From Pelomonas sp. SE-A7 (GTDB taxonomy: Bacteria; Pseudomonadota; Gammaproteobacteria; Burkholderiales; Burkholderiaceae_C), in the NCBI RefSeq assembly GCF_030345705.1, contig NZ_JAUASW010000002.1, forward strand, positions 434,001 to 498,000: a stretch of DNA of 64,000 nt, in the 5' to 3' direction. Under the pieces are notes generated by a model. It had not been told where the DNA came from and did not search any database. It saw only the letters and a program-made list of their open reading frames with translations. Below are positions 1 through 8,424 of the stretch, in pieces. Position numbers and translations under genes: made by a program. The first letter of the stretch is position 1, and each line of letters opens with the position of its first letter.

Positions 1-478
1 GCCAGGGACCCATGGTCTGGAACGCATCCACCGTGCCGGCCGGAGCCGCCGTGGCGCCAGCGGCCACCGTGGGCCACAGGGCCTTGAACGTGGGCCACAG
101 GATGGCGTTGTCCAGGCTGCCGAGGTTGGGCACCGCGTGCAGGCGGGCCCAGTACAGCGCGCCGAAGAAGGCGCCGAAGAACATCACCTCCGAGAAGATG
201 AACCAGCCCATGCTCCAGCGGAACGAGATGTCGATCCGCTCGCTGTACAGGCCGCCTTCGCTTTCCTTGATCGCATCGCCGAACCACTGCTTGAGCACGA
301 AGGCCCACCACAGCAGGCCGAAGATCAGCGAGTACATGCCCCAGCCGTGGCCGTTGATCCACTGGCCGGCGCCCAGGATCACGAAGAACAGGCCGATCGC
401 GGCCATGACCGGATGGCGCGAGGGTCCTGGCACAAAGTAGTACGGGGCTTTCCCGTGGGAGCTGGTCGCTGCCGACAT
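1..478 (-). CDS. ctaE: Cytochrome c oxidase subunit III, C-terminus cut by the window edge
   Basis: This is the integral-membrane subunit III of an aa3/caa3-type haem-copper oxidase, which stabilises the subunit I core. The minus strand reads from an ATG at 478, behind a GGAGAAGAAAG ribosome site, for 159 codons and then leaves the window. The start of the protein (MSAATSSHGKAPYYFVPGPS) and the helix motif SEVMFFGAFFGALYW near residue 100 are typical of proteobacterial subunit III. The family is usually about 270-300 residues, so roughly half is visible. It is the last visible gene of the ctaC-ctaD-ctaG cluster, 44 bp after the DUF2970 gene and presumably co-transcribed with it. The identity is secure; the length is unknown. 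Confidence 0.95.
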   Translation of the reverse strand, partial: MSAATSSHGKAPYYFVPGPSRHPVMAAIGLFFVILGAGQWINGHGWGMYSLIFGLLWWAFVLKQWFGDAIKESEGGLYSERIDISFRWSMGWFIFSEVMFFGAFFGALYWARLHAVPNLGSLDNAILWPTFKALWPTVAAGATAAPAGTVDAFQTMGPW

Positions 479-522
479 CTTTCTTCTCCTAGAACTAATG
501 CAGTTCGGACTGGTTCATTCAA

Positions 523-756
523 TCAGCTGCTGGCCACGCCGCTGCCTATCACCCAATGGACAAGCAGCACCAAGGCCAGCACAAACACAACGGCTGCGAT
601 GAGGCCGGCGATGATCACATGCACCGGGTTCAATCGAGCCACATCCTTGTCGTAATCGGCGCCCCGACGGACGCCGAAAAAGGCCCAGGCAATCGCCTTG
701 ACCGTCTGCAGGAACGAGCCGGGCCGCTGGGCGGCTTCCTTCAGGTCCTGCGTCAT
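523..756 (-). CDS. DUF2970 single-span membrane protein of the cytochrome oxidase cluster
   Basis: This is a 77-residue protein with a basic N-terminal half (residues 1-45, including VKAIAWAFFGVRRGADYDKD) and one C-terminal membrane helix from about residue 47 to 72. It matches the DUF2970 family, known mainly from betaproteobacterial cytochrome oxidase operons between ctaG and ctaE, which is exactly its place here. Its ATG overlaps the ctaG stop codon by 4 bp, so translation is probably coupled. No biochemical role is established. A part in oxidase assembly or stability is inferred from context only. Confidence 0.85.
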   Translation of the reverse strand: MTQDLKEAAQRPGSFLQTVKAIAWAFFGVRRGADYDKDVARLNPVHVIIAGLIAAVVFVLALVLLVHWVIGSGVASS

Positions 757-1364
757 GACTTGCTCTCGGCAGGCTCAGCGCTCTGGGCCTGCTTCTTCTT
801 GCCCGCCACCTCGAAGAAGGTGTAGGACAGGGTGATGGTCTTCACGTCCTTGGGCAGCTTGGGGTCGATCACGAAGACCACCGGCCATTGCTTGCCCTCG
901 CCCGCCGCCAACGTGTACTCGTTGAAGCAGAAGCACTCCAGCTTGTTGAAGTGGGCCGTGGCCTGCTTGGGCGCGTAGCTGGGGATGGCCTGGGCCGACA
1001 TGGTCCGGTTCTGCACGTTCTTGAATTCGTACATCACCGTGGCCAGCTGGCCCGGATGGACTTCCAGGTGCGCGACCGCGGGCTTGAACTCCCAGGGGCC
1101 ATGCGCATTGGCATCGAACTCGACCGTGATCGTGCGGCTGGTGTCGACCTGGGTGTTCTGCACATCCTTGGCCTTGACCGCATGTTGGCGCTCGGACAGC
1201 GACAGCACATTGATGCCCAGGGCCGAGCAGATCGCGTTGTACAGCGGCACCAGCGAGTAAGCGAAGCCGAACATCAGGGCAGCCACGACCGACAGCTTGC
1301 CGACCAGGCGCAGGTTGTCCCTGTGCAGGGCGGCCAGCCAACGGAGTTGCTGCTTGTCGGTCAT
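753..1364 (-). CDS. ctaG: Cytochrome c oxidase copper-assembly protein CtaG/Cox11
   Basis: This is the Cox11-type copper chaperone that delivers copper to the CuB site of oxidase subunit I. The 203-residue product has an N-terminal membrane helix at residues 21-42, which anchors a periplasmic beta domain. It keeps the diagnostic copper-binding motif CFCFNEYTL with Cys144 and Cys146. The length is normal for the family. The C-terminus is rich in Lys, Gln and Glu and carries no known motif. It lies 10 bp after the small assembly-peptide gene and overlaps the DUF2970 gene by 4 bp. The start at 1364 is the only ATG that leaves the anchor helix intact with a short cytoplasmic leader. Confidence 0.95.
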   Translation of the reverse strand: MTDKQQLRWLAALHRDNLRLVGKLSVVAALMFGFAYSLVPLYNAICSALGINVLSLSERQHAVKAKDVQNTQVDTSRTITVEFDANAHGPWEFKPAVAHLEVHPGQLATVMYEFKNVQNRTMSAQAIPSYAPKQATAHFNKLECFCFNEYTLAAGEGKQWPVVFVIDPKLPKDVKTITLSYTFFEVAGKKKQAQSAEPAESKS

Positions 1365-1374
1365 CGTGCCGATC

Positions 1375-1491
1375 TCAGAAGCCGTACAGCGCGATCTTGG
1401 TGACGAAGCCGAGCGCGAACACCGCGGCCACCGACGCCAGGATCAGGGCCAGGCGGCGGTTGGCGCGACGTTGCTCTTCGGTCATGGCCAT
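1375..1491 (-). CDS. 38-residue cytochrome oxidase small assembly protein
   Basis: This very short gene encodes a basic, charged start (MAMTEEQRRANRRLA) followed by one membrane helix (LILASVAAVFALGFVTKIAL) and ends three residues later. Proteins of this size and pattern occur in Burkholderiales between ctaD and ctaG, where they are annotated as small oxidase assembly proteins. The start at 1491 was chosen because it follows the ctaD stop by only 5 bp; the frame stays open further upstream but would run into ctaD. A second in-frame ATG lies two codons later. The assembly function is inferred from position and topology, not from a recognisable domain. Confidence 0.75.
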   Translation of the reverse strand: MAMTEEQRRANRRLALILASVAAVFALGFVTKIALYGF

Positions 1492-1496
1492 GGCGT

Positions 1497-3134
1497 TCAG
1501 CCGATCACCTTGGTGGCGGTCACGTCCAGCTTGGGCGGGTTCTCGAAGGTGTGGAACGGGGCCGGCGACGGCACTTCCCATTCCAGGCCTTCAGCCGCTT
1601 CCCACGGACGCTGGGGAGCCTTCTCGCCCTTGCCGCGCATCATCGGGATGGCGACGGCCAGGAAGAAGTAGACCTGCATCAGACCGAAGCCGAAGGCACC
1701 GACCGTGGCCACCGCATTGAAGTCGGCGAACTGCATCGGGTAGTCGGCATAACGGCGGGGCATGCCGGCCAGGCCCAGGAAGTGCATCGGGAAGAAGGTG
1801 ACGTTGAAGAAGATCAGCGAGCCCCAGAAGTGGATCTTGCCGCGCGTCTCCGAGATCATCACGCCCGACCACTTCGGACCCCAGTAGTACACGCCGGCGA
1901 ACAGCGCGTACAGCGAGCCGGCCACCAGCACGTAGTGGAAGTGGGCGACGACGTAATAGGTGTCCTGGATCTGGATGTCGATCGGCGCCATCGCGCAGAT
2001 CAGGCCGGTGAAGCCGCCCATCGTGAACACGAAGATGAAGCCCACGGCCCACAGCATCGGGGTCTCGAAGGTCATCGAACCGCGCCACATCGTGGCCAGC
2101 CAGTTGAAGATCTTCACGCCGGTCGGCACCGCGATCAGCATCGTCGCGTACATGAAGAACAGCTGGCCCGTCACCGGCATGCCGGTGGCGAACATGTGGT
2201 GGGCCCAGACGATGAAGGACAGGATCGCGATCGAGGCGGTCGCGTAGACCATCGAGGCATAGCCGAACAGGCGCTTGCGGGCGAAGGCCGGGACGATCTG
2301 GCTCACGATGCCGAAGGCCGGCAGGATCATGATGTAGACCTCGGGGTGGCCGAAGAACCAGAAGATGTGCTGGTACATCACCGGGTCACCACCGCCGGCG
2401 GCGCTGAAGAACGAGGTGCCGAAGTGGCGGTCGGTCAGCGTCATCGTGATGGCGCCGGCCAGCACCGGCATCACGGCGATCAGCAGGTAGGCGGTGATCA
2501 GCCAGGTCCAGGCGAACATCGGCATCTTCATCAGCGTCATGCCCGGAGCGCGCATGTTCAGGATGGTGACGATGATGTTGATCGAACCCATGATCGACGA
2601 GGCGCCGAGGATGTGCATCGCGAAGATGCCGGCATCCATCGAGGGGCCCATCTGCAGCGTCAGCGGCGCATACAGCGTCCAGCCGGCGGCCGGGGCGCCA
2701 CCGGGCATGAAGAACGAGGCGACCAGCATGATGGCGGCGGGGATCATCAGCCAGAAGCTGAAGTTGTTCATCCGCGCGAAGGCCATGTCCGAGGCACCGA
2801 TCTGCAGCGGGATCATCCAGTTCGCGAAGCCCACGAAGGCCGGCATGATCGCGCCGAACACCATGATCAGACCGTGCATGGTCGTGAACTGGTTGAACAG
2901 CTCGGGATTGAAGAACTGCAGGCCGGGCTGGAACAGCTCGGCGCGGATGCACAGGGCCAGCACGCCGCCGATCATCAGCATCGTGAAGGCGAACAGCAGG
3001 TACAGCGTACCGATGTCCTTGTGATTGGTCGCGAAGACCCAGCGACGCCAGCCCGTGGGGGCGTGATGATCATCGTGATGATCGTGGTCGTGGGCATGAG
3101 AGTCGTGACCGTGGTGGTCAAGCACTGCTGTCAT
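1497..3134 (-). CDS. ctaD: Cytochrome c oxidase subunit I
   Basis: This is the catalytic subunit of the aa3/caa3 terminal oxidase. It carries haem a, haem a3 and CuB, reduces oxygen to water and pumps protons across the inner membrane. The 545-residue product has the expected 12 hydrophobic segments and hallmark stretches such as WFFGHPEVYIMILPAFG and the HMFATG region, with the CuB histidines, followed by HFHYVLVAG. Initiation at 3134 is supported by AAGGA about 6 nt upstream; the frame is open further upstream, but that part overlaps ctaC. Residues 6-24 are strikingly rich in His and Asp (ten His), a feature seen in Burkholderiales homologues and possibly metal-binding. It follows ctaC by 29 bp. 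Confidence 0.97.
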   Translation of the reverse strand: MTAVLDHHGHDSHAHDHDHHDDHHAPTGWRRWVFATNHKDIGTLYLLFAFTMLMIGGVLALCIRAELFQPGLQFFNPELFNQFTTMHGLIMVFGAIMPAFVGFANWMIPLQIGASDMAFARMNNFSFWLMIPAAIMLVASFFMPGGAPAAGWTLYAPLTLQMGPSMDAGIFAMHILGASSIMGSINIIVTILNMRAPGMTLMKMPMFAWTWLITAYLLIAVMPVLAGAITMTLTDRHFGTSFFSAAGGGDPVMYQHIFWFFGHPEVYIMILPAFGIVSQIVPAFARKRLFGYASMVYATASIAILSFIVWAHHMFATGMPVTGQLFFMYATMLIAVPTGVKIFNWLATMWRGSMTFETPMLWAVGFIFVFTMGGFTGLICAMAPIDIQIQDTYYVVAHFHYVLVAGSLYALFAGVYYWGPKWSGVMISETRGKIHFWGSLIFFNVTFFPMHFLGLAGMPRRYADYPMQFADFNAVATVGAFGFGLMQVYFFLAVAIPMMRGKGEKAPQRPWEAAEGLEWEVPSPAPFHTFENPPKLDVTATKVIG

Positions 3135-3163
3135 GTCGATTCCTTGAAAGACGTCCGGTGTTC

Positions 3164-4360
3164 TTACTTGCGGGCGGCCACGACTTCGGCGGGCTGCACG
3201 ACCTGGCCGGTCTTGTTCGACCAGCTGTTCTTGGTGTAGGTGATCACGGCGGCGATCTCGGTGTCGCTCAGCTGCTTCCACGAGGGCATGGCGCCGTTGG
3301 CCTGGCCGTTCAGAACGACCGCGACCTGCTTGAGCTTGTCGTCGTTCAGCACCACCGGCGAGCCGTCCAGCGGCTTGGCCGTGCCGGCGCCCTTGCCGTC
3401 AGGCTTGTGGCAGACGGCGCAGTTGGACGTGTAGACCTTCTCGCCGCGGGCGACCAGGGCGGCCAGTTCCCAGACCTTGCTGGGGTCGTCGGCCTTGGCG
3501 GCCATTTCCTTCTTCTTGCCATCGACCCACTGGCTGTACTCCTCGGCGGAGACAACCTTCACGTGGATGGGCATGTAGGCGTGTTCCTTGCCGCACAGCT
3601 CGGCGCACTGGCCGTAGAAGTCGCCGGTCTGCTCGGCCTTGAACCAGGTGTCGCGCACGAAGCCGGGGATCGCATCCTGCTTGACGCCGAAAGCCGGCAC
3701 CATCCAGGCGTGGATCACGTCCTGGGCGGTGGTGATGATGCGCACCTTCTTGCCGACCGGTACGACCAGGGGGTTGTCCACCTTCAGCAGGTAGTTGTCG
3801 ACCGCCTCGGGCTTGCCCGAGTCGGAGGCGATGCGCTGAGCCACATCCAGCGTGGCCAGGAAGCCAATGCCCTCGCCCTCGCCCTTCAGGTAGTCGTAGC
3901 CCCACTTCCACTGGTAGCCGGTGGCCTTGATGGTGATGTCGGCATTGGTCGTGTCCTTCATCGCGACCACGACCTTGGTGGCCGGCAGGGCCATCAGAAT
4001 CACGATCACGAAGGGCACCACGGTCCAGGCCACCTCGACCGCCACGCTCTCGTGGAAGTTGGCGGAGACCGCGCCCTTGCTCTTGCGGTGCTTCCAGATG
4101 GAATAGAACATCACGCCGAAAACGGCGATGAAGATCACCAGGCAGATGACCAGCATGAAGTTGTGCAGCCACATCTGCTCGGTCGCGATCTTGGTGACCG
4201 GCGGGTGCAGGTTGAGCTGATTGACGGCCGGGCCGCCCGGCAGGTCCTTCACCGCAGGGCCCGCCAGGGCCGCCTGGACGGCAAGCGTGCTGCCCAGGGC
4301 CAGCGCCAGCTGACCGATCCGGCGCCCAACTTGATGCACTCGCTCGTTCATCATTTTCAT
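3164..4360 (-). CDS. ctaC: Cytochrome c oxidase subunit II with fused C-terminal cytochrome c (caa3 type)
   Basis: This subunit takes electrons from soluble cytochrome c through the CuA centre. The 398-residue product has a signal/anchor near residues 12-33, two membrane helices (about 65-87 and 108-130) and a periplasmic cupredoxin domain. The CuA ligands His218, Cys252, Glu254, Cys256, His260 and Met263 are all visible. A C-terminal cytochrome c domain follows, with the haem motif CAVCH (Cys314, Cys317, His318) and the likely axial Met358. The fusion makes this a caa3-type oxidase. The start at 4360 was chosen because it gives a conventional leader; the frame upstream is Arg/Gly-rich and not protein-like. 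It is the first gene of the oxidase cluster. Confidence 0.96.
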   Translation of the reverse strand: MKMMNERVHQVGRRIGQLALALGSTLAVQAALAGPAVKDLPGGPAVNQLNLHPPVTKIATEQMWLHNFMLVICLVIFIAVFGVMFYSIWKHRKSKGAVSANFHESVAVEVAWTVVPFVIVILMALPATKVVVAMKDTTNADITIKATGYQWKWGYDYLKGEGEGIGFLATLDVAQRIASDSGKPEAVDNYLLKVDNPLVVPVGKKVRIITTAQDVIHAWMVPAFGVKQDAIPGFVRDTWFKAEQTGDFYGQCAELCGKEHAYMPIHVKVVSAEEYSQWVDGKKKEMAAKADDPSKVWELAALVARGEKVYTSNCAVCHKPDGKGAGTAKPLDGSPVVLNDDKLKQVAVVLNGQANGAMPSWKQLSDTEIAAVITYTKNSWSNKTGQVVQPAEVVAARK

Positions 4361-4584
4361 GGTCGTCACTTCAGTTTCAATTTCAACCCAGGAATGCCGA
4401 CGCGGCCCGCCAAGGCCGCCTCCACATCCATCGCTTTTTTGCCCCGCGGGGCTGCACTTTTCTAGAGTTGCGCCCCGGACGGACGTGCCAGGTCTTGACC
4501 GGTCGGCCGGGCGCAAAAATGGTCAGCCGCGCATTTTAGCCCAGGCCCAGCAGCACAAAGCCGCCAAGAAAGGCTTGACTTGGC

Positions 4585-5496
4585 TCAGCGCGGTCCGCCG
4601 CCACGCACCATGGCCCGCATCTGCTCCAGCGAGACCGTGGTCTCGGCCGCCATGCGAGCCTTGGACAGCGGCTTGAACGCATGGCCATAGATCAGCTCGA
4701 CCCGGGCGCGCAGCAGACCGTCGGCGCCGCGCAACGTCTCCAGCGCATCCAGCAGCTTGGCCCGCCAGCCGCGTCCGCGCAAACCGGCAAAGCGGCGCGG
4801 CGAGACATTGCCGCCCAGCGCCCGCAGGTCCTCCAGCAGGCGCTCGGGGCTGGTCCAGGTCAGGGTCAGCAGTTCCTGGTCCATGACGGGGTCGGCAAAG
4901 CCGGCCTGGACCAGCTCGTCGCCAATGTCATGCATGTCAATCCAGGGCGGCGCAGGCTCGCCCCAGCCTTCGCGGGCATAGAGCGGCCGCAGCTCGACGA
5001 AGCTGTCCGGCCCCAGGCAGGAGAACATCAGGAAGCCGTCCACGGCCAGTGCCTGCTGCCAGCTGCGCAGCAGCGGCGCCAGCTGCTCGCTGGCATGCAG
5101 GCACATATTGGCCCAGAGCAGTTCGGCAGCCCCCGGGCTCAGCTGGTCGGGCAGGCAATGCTCAGGATGGGCGCGCCGCAGCAGCCTGTCCAGCCAGCCG
5201 GGCTGGGGCGCGCGACTCGGGTCCCGGTCGACCCAGACCTGCCGGGCCTGCGGATAGGCCTGGACCAGATCCGCCTGACTGCCCCCCAACCAGGCCGACC
5301 ACTGCAGCACGGTCTTGGGCTGCAGCTTGATCATCGGAAGTCGCTCGGCCATGCGGCGCGAAACCTCGCGGTGCAACCAGGGCGCCTCGTCGGCCGCCAG
5401 CAGGCGCCTGCGCTGCCTTTGCACGGCGACCGGGTCGACGGCAACCGCCTGCGCCGGCAGTGATTCGGGAGAAGGAGCGACCGGCGGCTGCGACAT
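4585..5496 (-). CDS. BioC-like SAM-dependent methyltransferase family protein
   Basis: This 303-residue protein resembles the BioC/malonyl-ACP methyltransferase family. The N-terminal half contains the segment REVSRRMAERLPMIKLQPK that precedes the methyltransferase fold, the middle contains GFLMFSCLGPDSFVELRPLY, and a WIDMHDIGDELVQAGFADPV motif follows, as in BioC-type enzymes. The glycine-rich SAM loop is poorly conserved: VLQWSAWLGGSQADLVQAYP stands where an LDLGCGTG motif would be expected. The protein may therefore have altered activity or none. The ATG at 5496 faces the comF start only 22 bp away, so the promoters must overlap the coding ends. Biotin precursor synthesis is possible but not shown by the context. 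Confidence 0.7.
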   Translation of the reverse strand: MSQPPVAPSPESLPAQAVAVDPVAVQRQRRRLLAADEAPWLHREVSRRMAERLPMIKLQPKTVLQWSAWLGGSQADLVQAYPQARQVWVDRDPSRAPQPGWLDRLLRRAHPEHCLPDQLSPGAAELLWANMCLHASEQLAPLLRSWQQALAVDGFLMFSCLGPDSFVELRPLYAREGWGEPAPPWIDMHDIGDELVQAGFADPVMDQELLTLTWTSPERLLEDLRALGGNVSPRRFAGLRGRGWRAKLLDALETLRGADGLLRARVELIYGHAFKPLSKARMAAETTVSLEQMRAMVRGGGPR

Positions 5497-5518
5497 GGGC
5501 CGGCAGTATATTGAGCCG

Positions 5519-6253
5519 ATGCCAGCGCGGCCTCTGCCCCCGTCCAAGCCCGCACGCTTCGAGCGGCTGTTGGCGACCTGCTCCAGTCAATGTGCGATCT
5601 GCAGAGCCTGGTCGGATGAGCGCATCTGCCGTGCCTGCCAGACCCTGCATCTGCGCCCCGCGGCACGCTGCCCCCGCTGCGCCTTGCGCCTGGCTACGGT
5701 CGATTCGCCCTGCCTTGCCTGCCTGCGCGAACAGCCACCGCTGGACCGCTGCGTTGCCGCGCTGGACTACGCCTTTCCGTGGGACCGGCTGCTGCAGCGC
5801 TACAAGTTCCATCAGGGGATTGAGTTGAGACGCCCGTTGCTCGACTTGCTGGACCAATCGCTGGACGCTGCCGAGGTCGCGATGCCCGACTGGCTGCTGG
5901 CCGTGCCGCTGAGCGAGCAACGCCTGCGTGAACGGGGCTACAACCAGGCCCATGAACTGGCCAAGGCCCTGGCCCAGCGGCGCGGTCTGCGCTGCGACGC
6001 CGACTTGCTGCAGCGTCTGCGCCAGGGCCCGTCCCAGAGCAGCCTGCCGCTTGCCGAACGCAAGGACAACGTCAAGCAGAGCTTTGCTGTCGAGCCGAGT
6101 CGCCTGGCTGAGCTGCGCGGCACACAGGTCGCCCTGCTGGACGACGTGATGACCACCGGCGCCACGCTCTTCGAGCTGGCCCGCAGCTTGCGCCAGGCCG
6201 GCGTGGCCGGGGTCCAGGCCTGGGTGCTGGCGCGTACGCCGGCGGCACAATGA
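5519..6253 (+). CDS. comF: ComF family phosphoribosyltransferase-like protein
   Basis: The 244-residue product has the ComF architecture. An N-terminal zinc-ribbon region carries several CxxC pairs (CAIC, CRAC, CPRC, CLAC) within the first 75 residues. A phosphoribosyltransferase fold ends in the PRPP-loop motif LLDDVMTTGATL. ComF proteins are linked to DNA uptake in naturally competent bacteria, though the enzymatic substrate is unknown. The start at 5519 gives a normal N-terminus; another in-frame ATG at 5495 would overlap the divergent methyltransferase start. The stop codon lies 4 bp before the trmL ATG, so the two are likely co-transcribed. Confidence 0.88.
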   Translation: MPARPLPPSKPARFERLLATCSSQCAICRAWSDERICRACQTLHLRPAARCPRCALRLATVDSPCLACLREQPPLDRCVAALDYAFPWDRLLQRYKFHQGIELRRPLLDLLDQSLDAAEVAMPDWLLAVPLSEQRLRERGYNQAHELAKALAQRRGLRCDADLLQRLRQGPSQSSLPLAERKDNVKQSFAVEPSRLAELRGTQVALLDDVMTTGATLFELARSLRQAGVAGVQAWVLARTPAAQ

Positions 6254-6257
6254 GGCC

Positions 6258-6728
6258 ATGTTCCATATCGTCCTGGTCCATCCCGAGATCCCGCCCAACA
6301 CTGGCAACGTGATCCGGCTGGCCGCCAACACCGGTTGCAGCCTCCACTTGATCGAGCCCCTGGGCTTCTCGATGGAGGACAAGCTCCTGCAGCGCGCCGG
6401 CCTCGACTATCACGAGTACACGGCCGTGCTGCGCCACGCCTGCTGGCAGGCCTTCCTGGACCAGGTGCAGCCGTCGCGCGAACGCATGTTTGCGTTCACG
6501 ACCAAGGGCAGCCATCCGTTCGCCGAGCAGCGCTGGCAGCCGGGCGACTACCTGGTGTTCGGCTGCGAGACCTCGGGCCTGCCGGCCGAGCTGCGCGACA
6601 GCTTCCCGACCGGGCAGCGCGTGCGCCTGCCCATGCTGCCGGGCCAGCGCAGCCTCAACTTGAGCAACAGCGTGGCGGTGGCGGTGTTCGAGGGCTGGCG
6701 GCAGAACGGCTACGAAGGCGCAGCCTAG
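6258..6728 (+). CDS. trmL: tRNA (cytidine/uridine-2'-O-)-methyltransferase TrmL
   Basis: This SPOUT-class enzyme 2'-O-methylates the wobble nucleotide (position 34) of tRNA-Leu isoacceptors using SAM. The 156-residue product is the standard family length. It starts MFHIVLVHPEIPPNTGNVIR, has LVFGCETSGLP in the centre, and ends with the knot motif LPMLPGQRSLNLSNSVAVAV. It lies 4 bp downstream of comF. Its TAG stop (6726-6728) directly abuts the TGA stop of the convergent gpsA (6729-6731), so there is no intergenic base between the two genes and no room for a terminator. Confidence 0.96.
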   Translation: MFHIVLVHPEIPPNTGNVIRLAANTGCSLHLIEPLGFSMEDKLLQRAGLDYHEYTAVLRHACWQAFLDQVQPSRERMFAFTTKGSHPFAEQRWQPGDYLVFGCETSGLPAELRDSFPTGQRVRLPMLPGQRSLNLSNSVAVAVFEGWRQNGYEGAA

Positions 6729-7739
6729 TCAATGTTCTGACCGTGCCTGCCGCCCCATCAACAGGTCGATGGCATCCAGCACGCTGAGCCGACCTTCGAG
6801 CACTTCGACGACGGCGGCCGTGATCGGCATTTCCACGCCATTGGCTTGAGCCCGCGCCAGCACCGTCGGCGCGCTGTAGACGCCTTCGGCCACATGGCCC
6901 AGGCGCTGCAGGATCTCCGGCAAGGCCAGGCCCTCGGCCAGCATCAGGCCGACCCGGCGATTGCGAGAAAGGTCGCCGGTAGCCGTCAGCACCAGGTCGC
7001 CCATGCCGGACAGGCCCATGAAGGTCTCGGTCCGCGCTCCCAGGCTTTGGCCCAGGCGCAGCATCTCGGCCAGGCCGCGGGTGATCAGGGCGGCGCGCGC
7101 ATTCAGGCCCGGTGCCTGCGAGGCATTGCCCAGGCGCTCGGCCCGCAGCCGCAGGCCGTCGGCGATGCCGACGGCGATAGCCATCACGTTCTTGACCGCA
7201 CCACCCACCTCGACGCCCACCGGGTCGTTCGAGCTGTAGACACGCATGCGTTCGCCGTGAAAGGCCTCGATGCCCAGCTGGGCCAGGGCAGGGTCCTCGC
7301 TGGCCGAGACCAGCGCCGTGGGCTGGCCGGCGGCGACTTCCTGAGCAAAGCTGGGCCCGGACAGGATGCCGACCTTGAGCCGCGGCTGGACCGCGCGGGC
7401 GATTTCATGGCCCAGCAGGCCGGTGCCGGCCTCGAAGCCCTTGCACAGCCACATCACCTGCGCGCCATCGGGCAGGCGGACCAGCATCTCGCGCAGCGCC
7501 GCCATCGGCGTGGCCACGATCAGAAGCTCGCCAAAGCGCAGCGCCGCCTCGAAATCGCTGCTCAACTGCAGACCGGGCGGCAGCTGGGCTTCGGGCAGAT
7601 AACGGGTATTGCAGCGGCTGGCCCGCATGGCCGCCACGGAGGATTCCTCGCGCGCCCACAGCATCACCTCGTGCCGGGCCGCGGCCTGGATCGCCAGGGC
7701 CGTGCCCCAGGCACCGGCGCCGAAAACCGTGATCCTCAT
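6729..7739 (-). CDS. gpsA: Glycerol-3-phosphate dehydrogenase [NAD(P)+]
   Basis: This cytosolic enzyme reduces dihydroxyacetone phosphate to sn-glycerol-3-phosphate, the backbone for membrane phospholipids. The 336-residue product begins with the dinucleotide-binding motif VFGAGAWGTALA, has SGPSFAQEVA near residue 140 and the catalytic segment GGAVKNVMAIAVG near residue 190. Length and motifs are standard. Initiation at 7739 was chosen so that the nucleotide-binding strand starts at residue 2; an ATG three codons upstream is also possible. It lies downstream of secB beyond a hairpin terminator. The secB-gpsA order is common in betaproteobacteria. Confidence 0.96.
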   Translation of the reverse strand: MRITVFGAGAWGTALAIQAAARHEVMLWAREESSVAAMRASRCNTRYLPEAQLPPGLQLSSDFEAALRFGELLIVATPMAALREMLVRLPDGAQVMWLCKGFEAGTGLLGHEIARAVQPRLKVGILSGPSFAQEVAAGQPTALVSASEDPALAQLGIEAFHGERMRVYSSNDPVGVEVGGAVKNVMAIAVGIADGLRLRAERLGNASQAPGLNARAALITRGLAEMLRLGQSLGARTETFMGLSGMGDLVLTATGDLSRNRRVGLMLAEGLALPEILQRLGHVAEGVYSAPTVLARAQANGVEMPITAAVVEVLEGRLSVLDAIDLLMGRQARSEH

Positions 7740-7764
7740 CGCTAGCAATCTCCAGAAATGAACA

Positions 7765-7795
7765 AAGCGCGCCGCGCGTCTGCGTCGGCGCGCTT
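7765..7795 (-). terminator. Likely rho-independent terminator of secB
   Basis: A 9 bp perfect stem (AAGCGCGCC at 7765-7773 pairing with 7787-7795) has a 13 nt loop. On the minus strand it is followed by TTTGTTCATTT. It lies 26 bp past the secB stop and just before gpsA, so gpsA probably has its own promoter or is fed by read-through. Confidence 0.65.
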
Positions 7796-7821
7796 GATGC
7801 GCAGGATCTGAGCTGGTGGCT

Positions 7822-8310
7822 TCAGTTCAGCGTGGCGTCGGCCGGGGCACCGGCGGCGGCCTCGGCCTGCAGCTGCTGCAGGCGAGCCTGCTGCTGGGCT
7901 TCGAACATGGCCTGGAAGTTCATCTCGGTCAGCATCACGGGCGGGAAGCCGGCGCGGGTGCAGATGTCCGACACGATGGCGCGCAGATAGGGGTACAGGA
8001 TCTGCGGGCAGACGACGCCGATGATGCCGTCCAGCTGCTCGTCCGGGATGTTGCGGATCTCGAAGATGCCGGCCTGCTTGGCTTCGACCAGGAACAGGGT
8101 GCGCTCGCCGACCTTGGTGGTGACCGTGGCGGTCACGCAGACTTCGAAGAAGCCTTCCATGGCGGCTTCAGCCGACAGCGTGATGCTGATGTCGACCTGG
8201 GGCTGCGACTGCTCCAGCAGGATTGCCGGCGAATTCGGCTGCTCCAGCGACAGGTCCTTCAGGTAGATGCGCTGGATCTGGAACACGGGGTTGTTGTTCT
8301 CGTCGGCCAT
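7822..8310 (-). CDS. secB: Protein-export chaperone SecB
   Basis: SecB is a homotetrameric cytosolic chaperone that keeps preproteins unfolded and hands them to SecA for export. The 162-residue product has the family core: FQIQRIYLKDLSLEQPNSP near the start, then GIFEIRNIPDEQLDGIIGVVC and the segment LYPYLRAIVSDICTRAGFPP. The C-terminal tail is Ala/Gln-rich. It follows grxC, separated by a strong terminator hairpin, and sits in the usual rhodanese-grxC-secB-gpsA order. The start at 8310 (MADENNNPVFQ) is the conventional one. Confidence 0.97.
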   Translation of the reverse strand: MADENNNPVFQIQRIYLKDLSLEQPNSPAILLEQSQPQVDISITLSAEAAMEGFFEVCVTATVTTKVGERTLFLVEAKQAGIFEIRNIPDEQLDGIIGVVCPQILYPYLRAIVSDICTRAGFPPVMLTEMNFQAMFEAQQQARLQQLQAEAAAGAPADATLN

Positions 8311-8325
8311 GATGTGTCTCGAGGA

Positions 8326-8354
8326 AAAGTAAAGCCCGTCGACGATCGACGGGC
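8326..8354 (-). terminator. Rho-independent terminator between grxC and secB
   Basis: A perfect 9 bp stem (GCCCGTCGA at 8334-8342 with 8346-8354) has a 3 nt loop and is followed on the minus strand by TTTACTTTT. It ends only 16 nt before the secB ATG. It probably terminates the rhodanese-grxC transcript, but the best secB -10 lies upstream of it. Confidence 0.8.
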
Positions 8355-8364
8355 AACGGCGGCA

Positions 8365-8370
8365 ATTATG
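8365..8370 (-). promoter_or_regulatory. secB: Possible -10 element for secB
   Basis: The minus strand reads CATAAT, one base from the sigma-70 consensus TATAAT, 55 nt upstream of the secB ATG. No good -35 is visible at 16-18 bp; the nearest is CTGAAA at 19 bp. If it is used, transcription would start just before the 8334-8354 hairpin. Confidence 0.35.
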
Positions 8371-8424
8371 GCCTAGCCGCCTGACAGGCTTTCAGCGGGC
8401 ATGCCCGCTCTTGCAATCCGGGAA

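Noticed and set aside
1551..3239. Open frame of 562 codons on the plus strand
   Set aside because: It is the antisense shadow of ctaD, with His/Asp/Arg-rich, unstructured composition.
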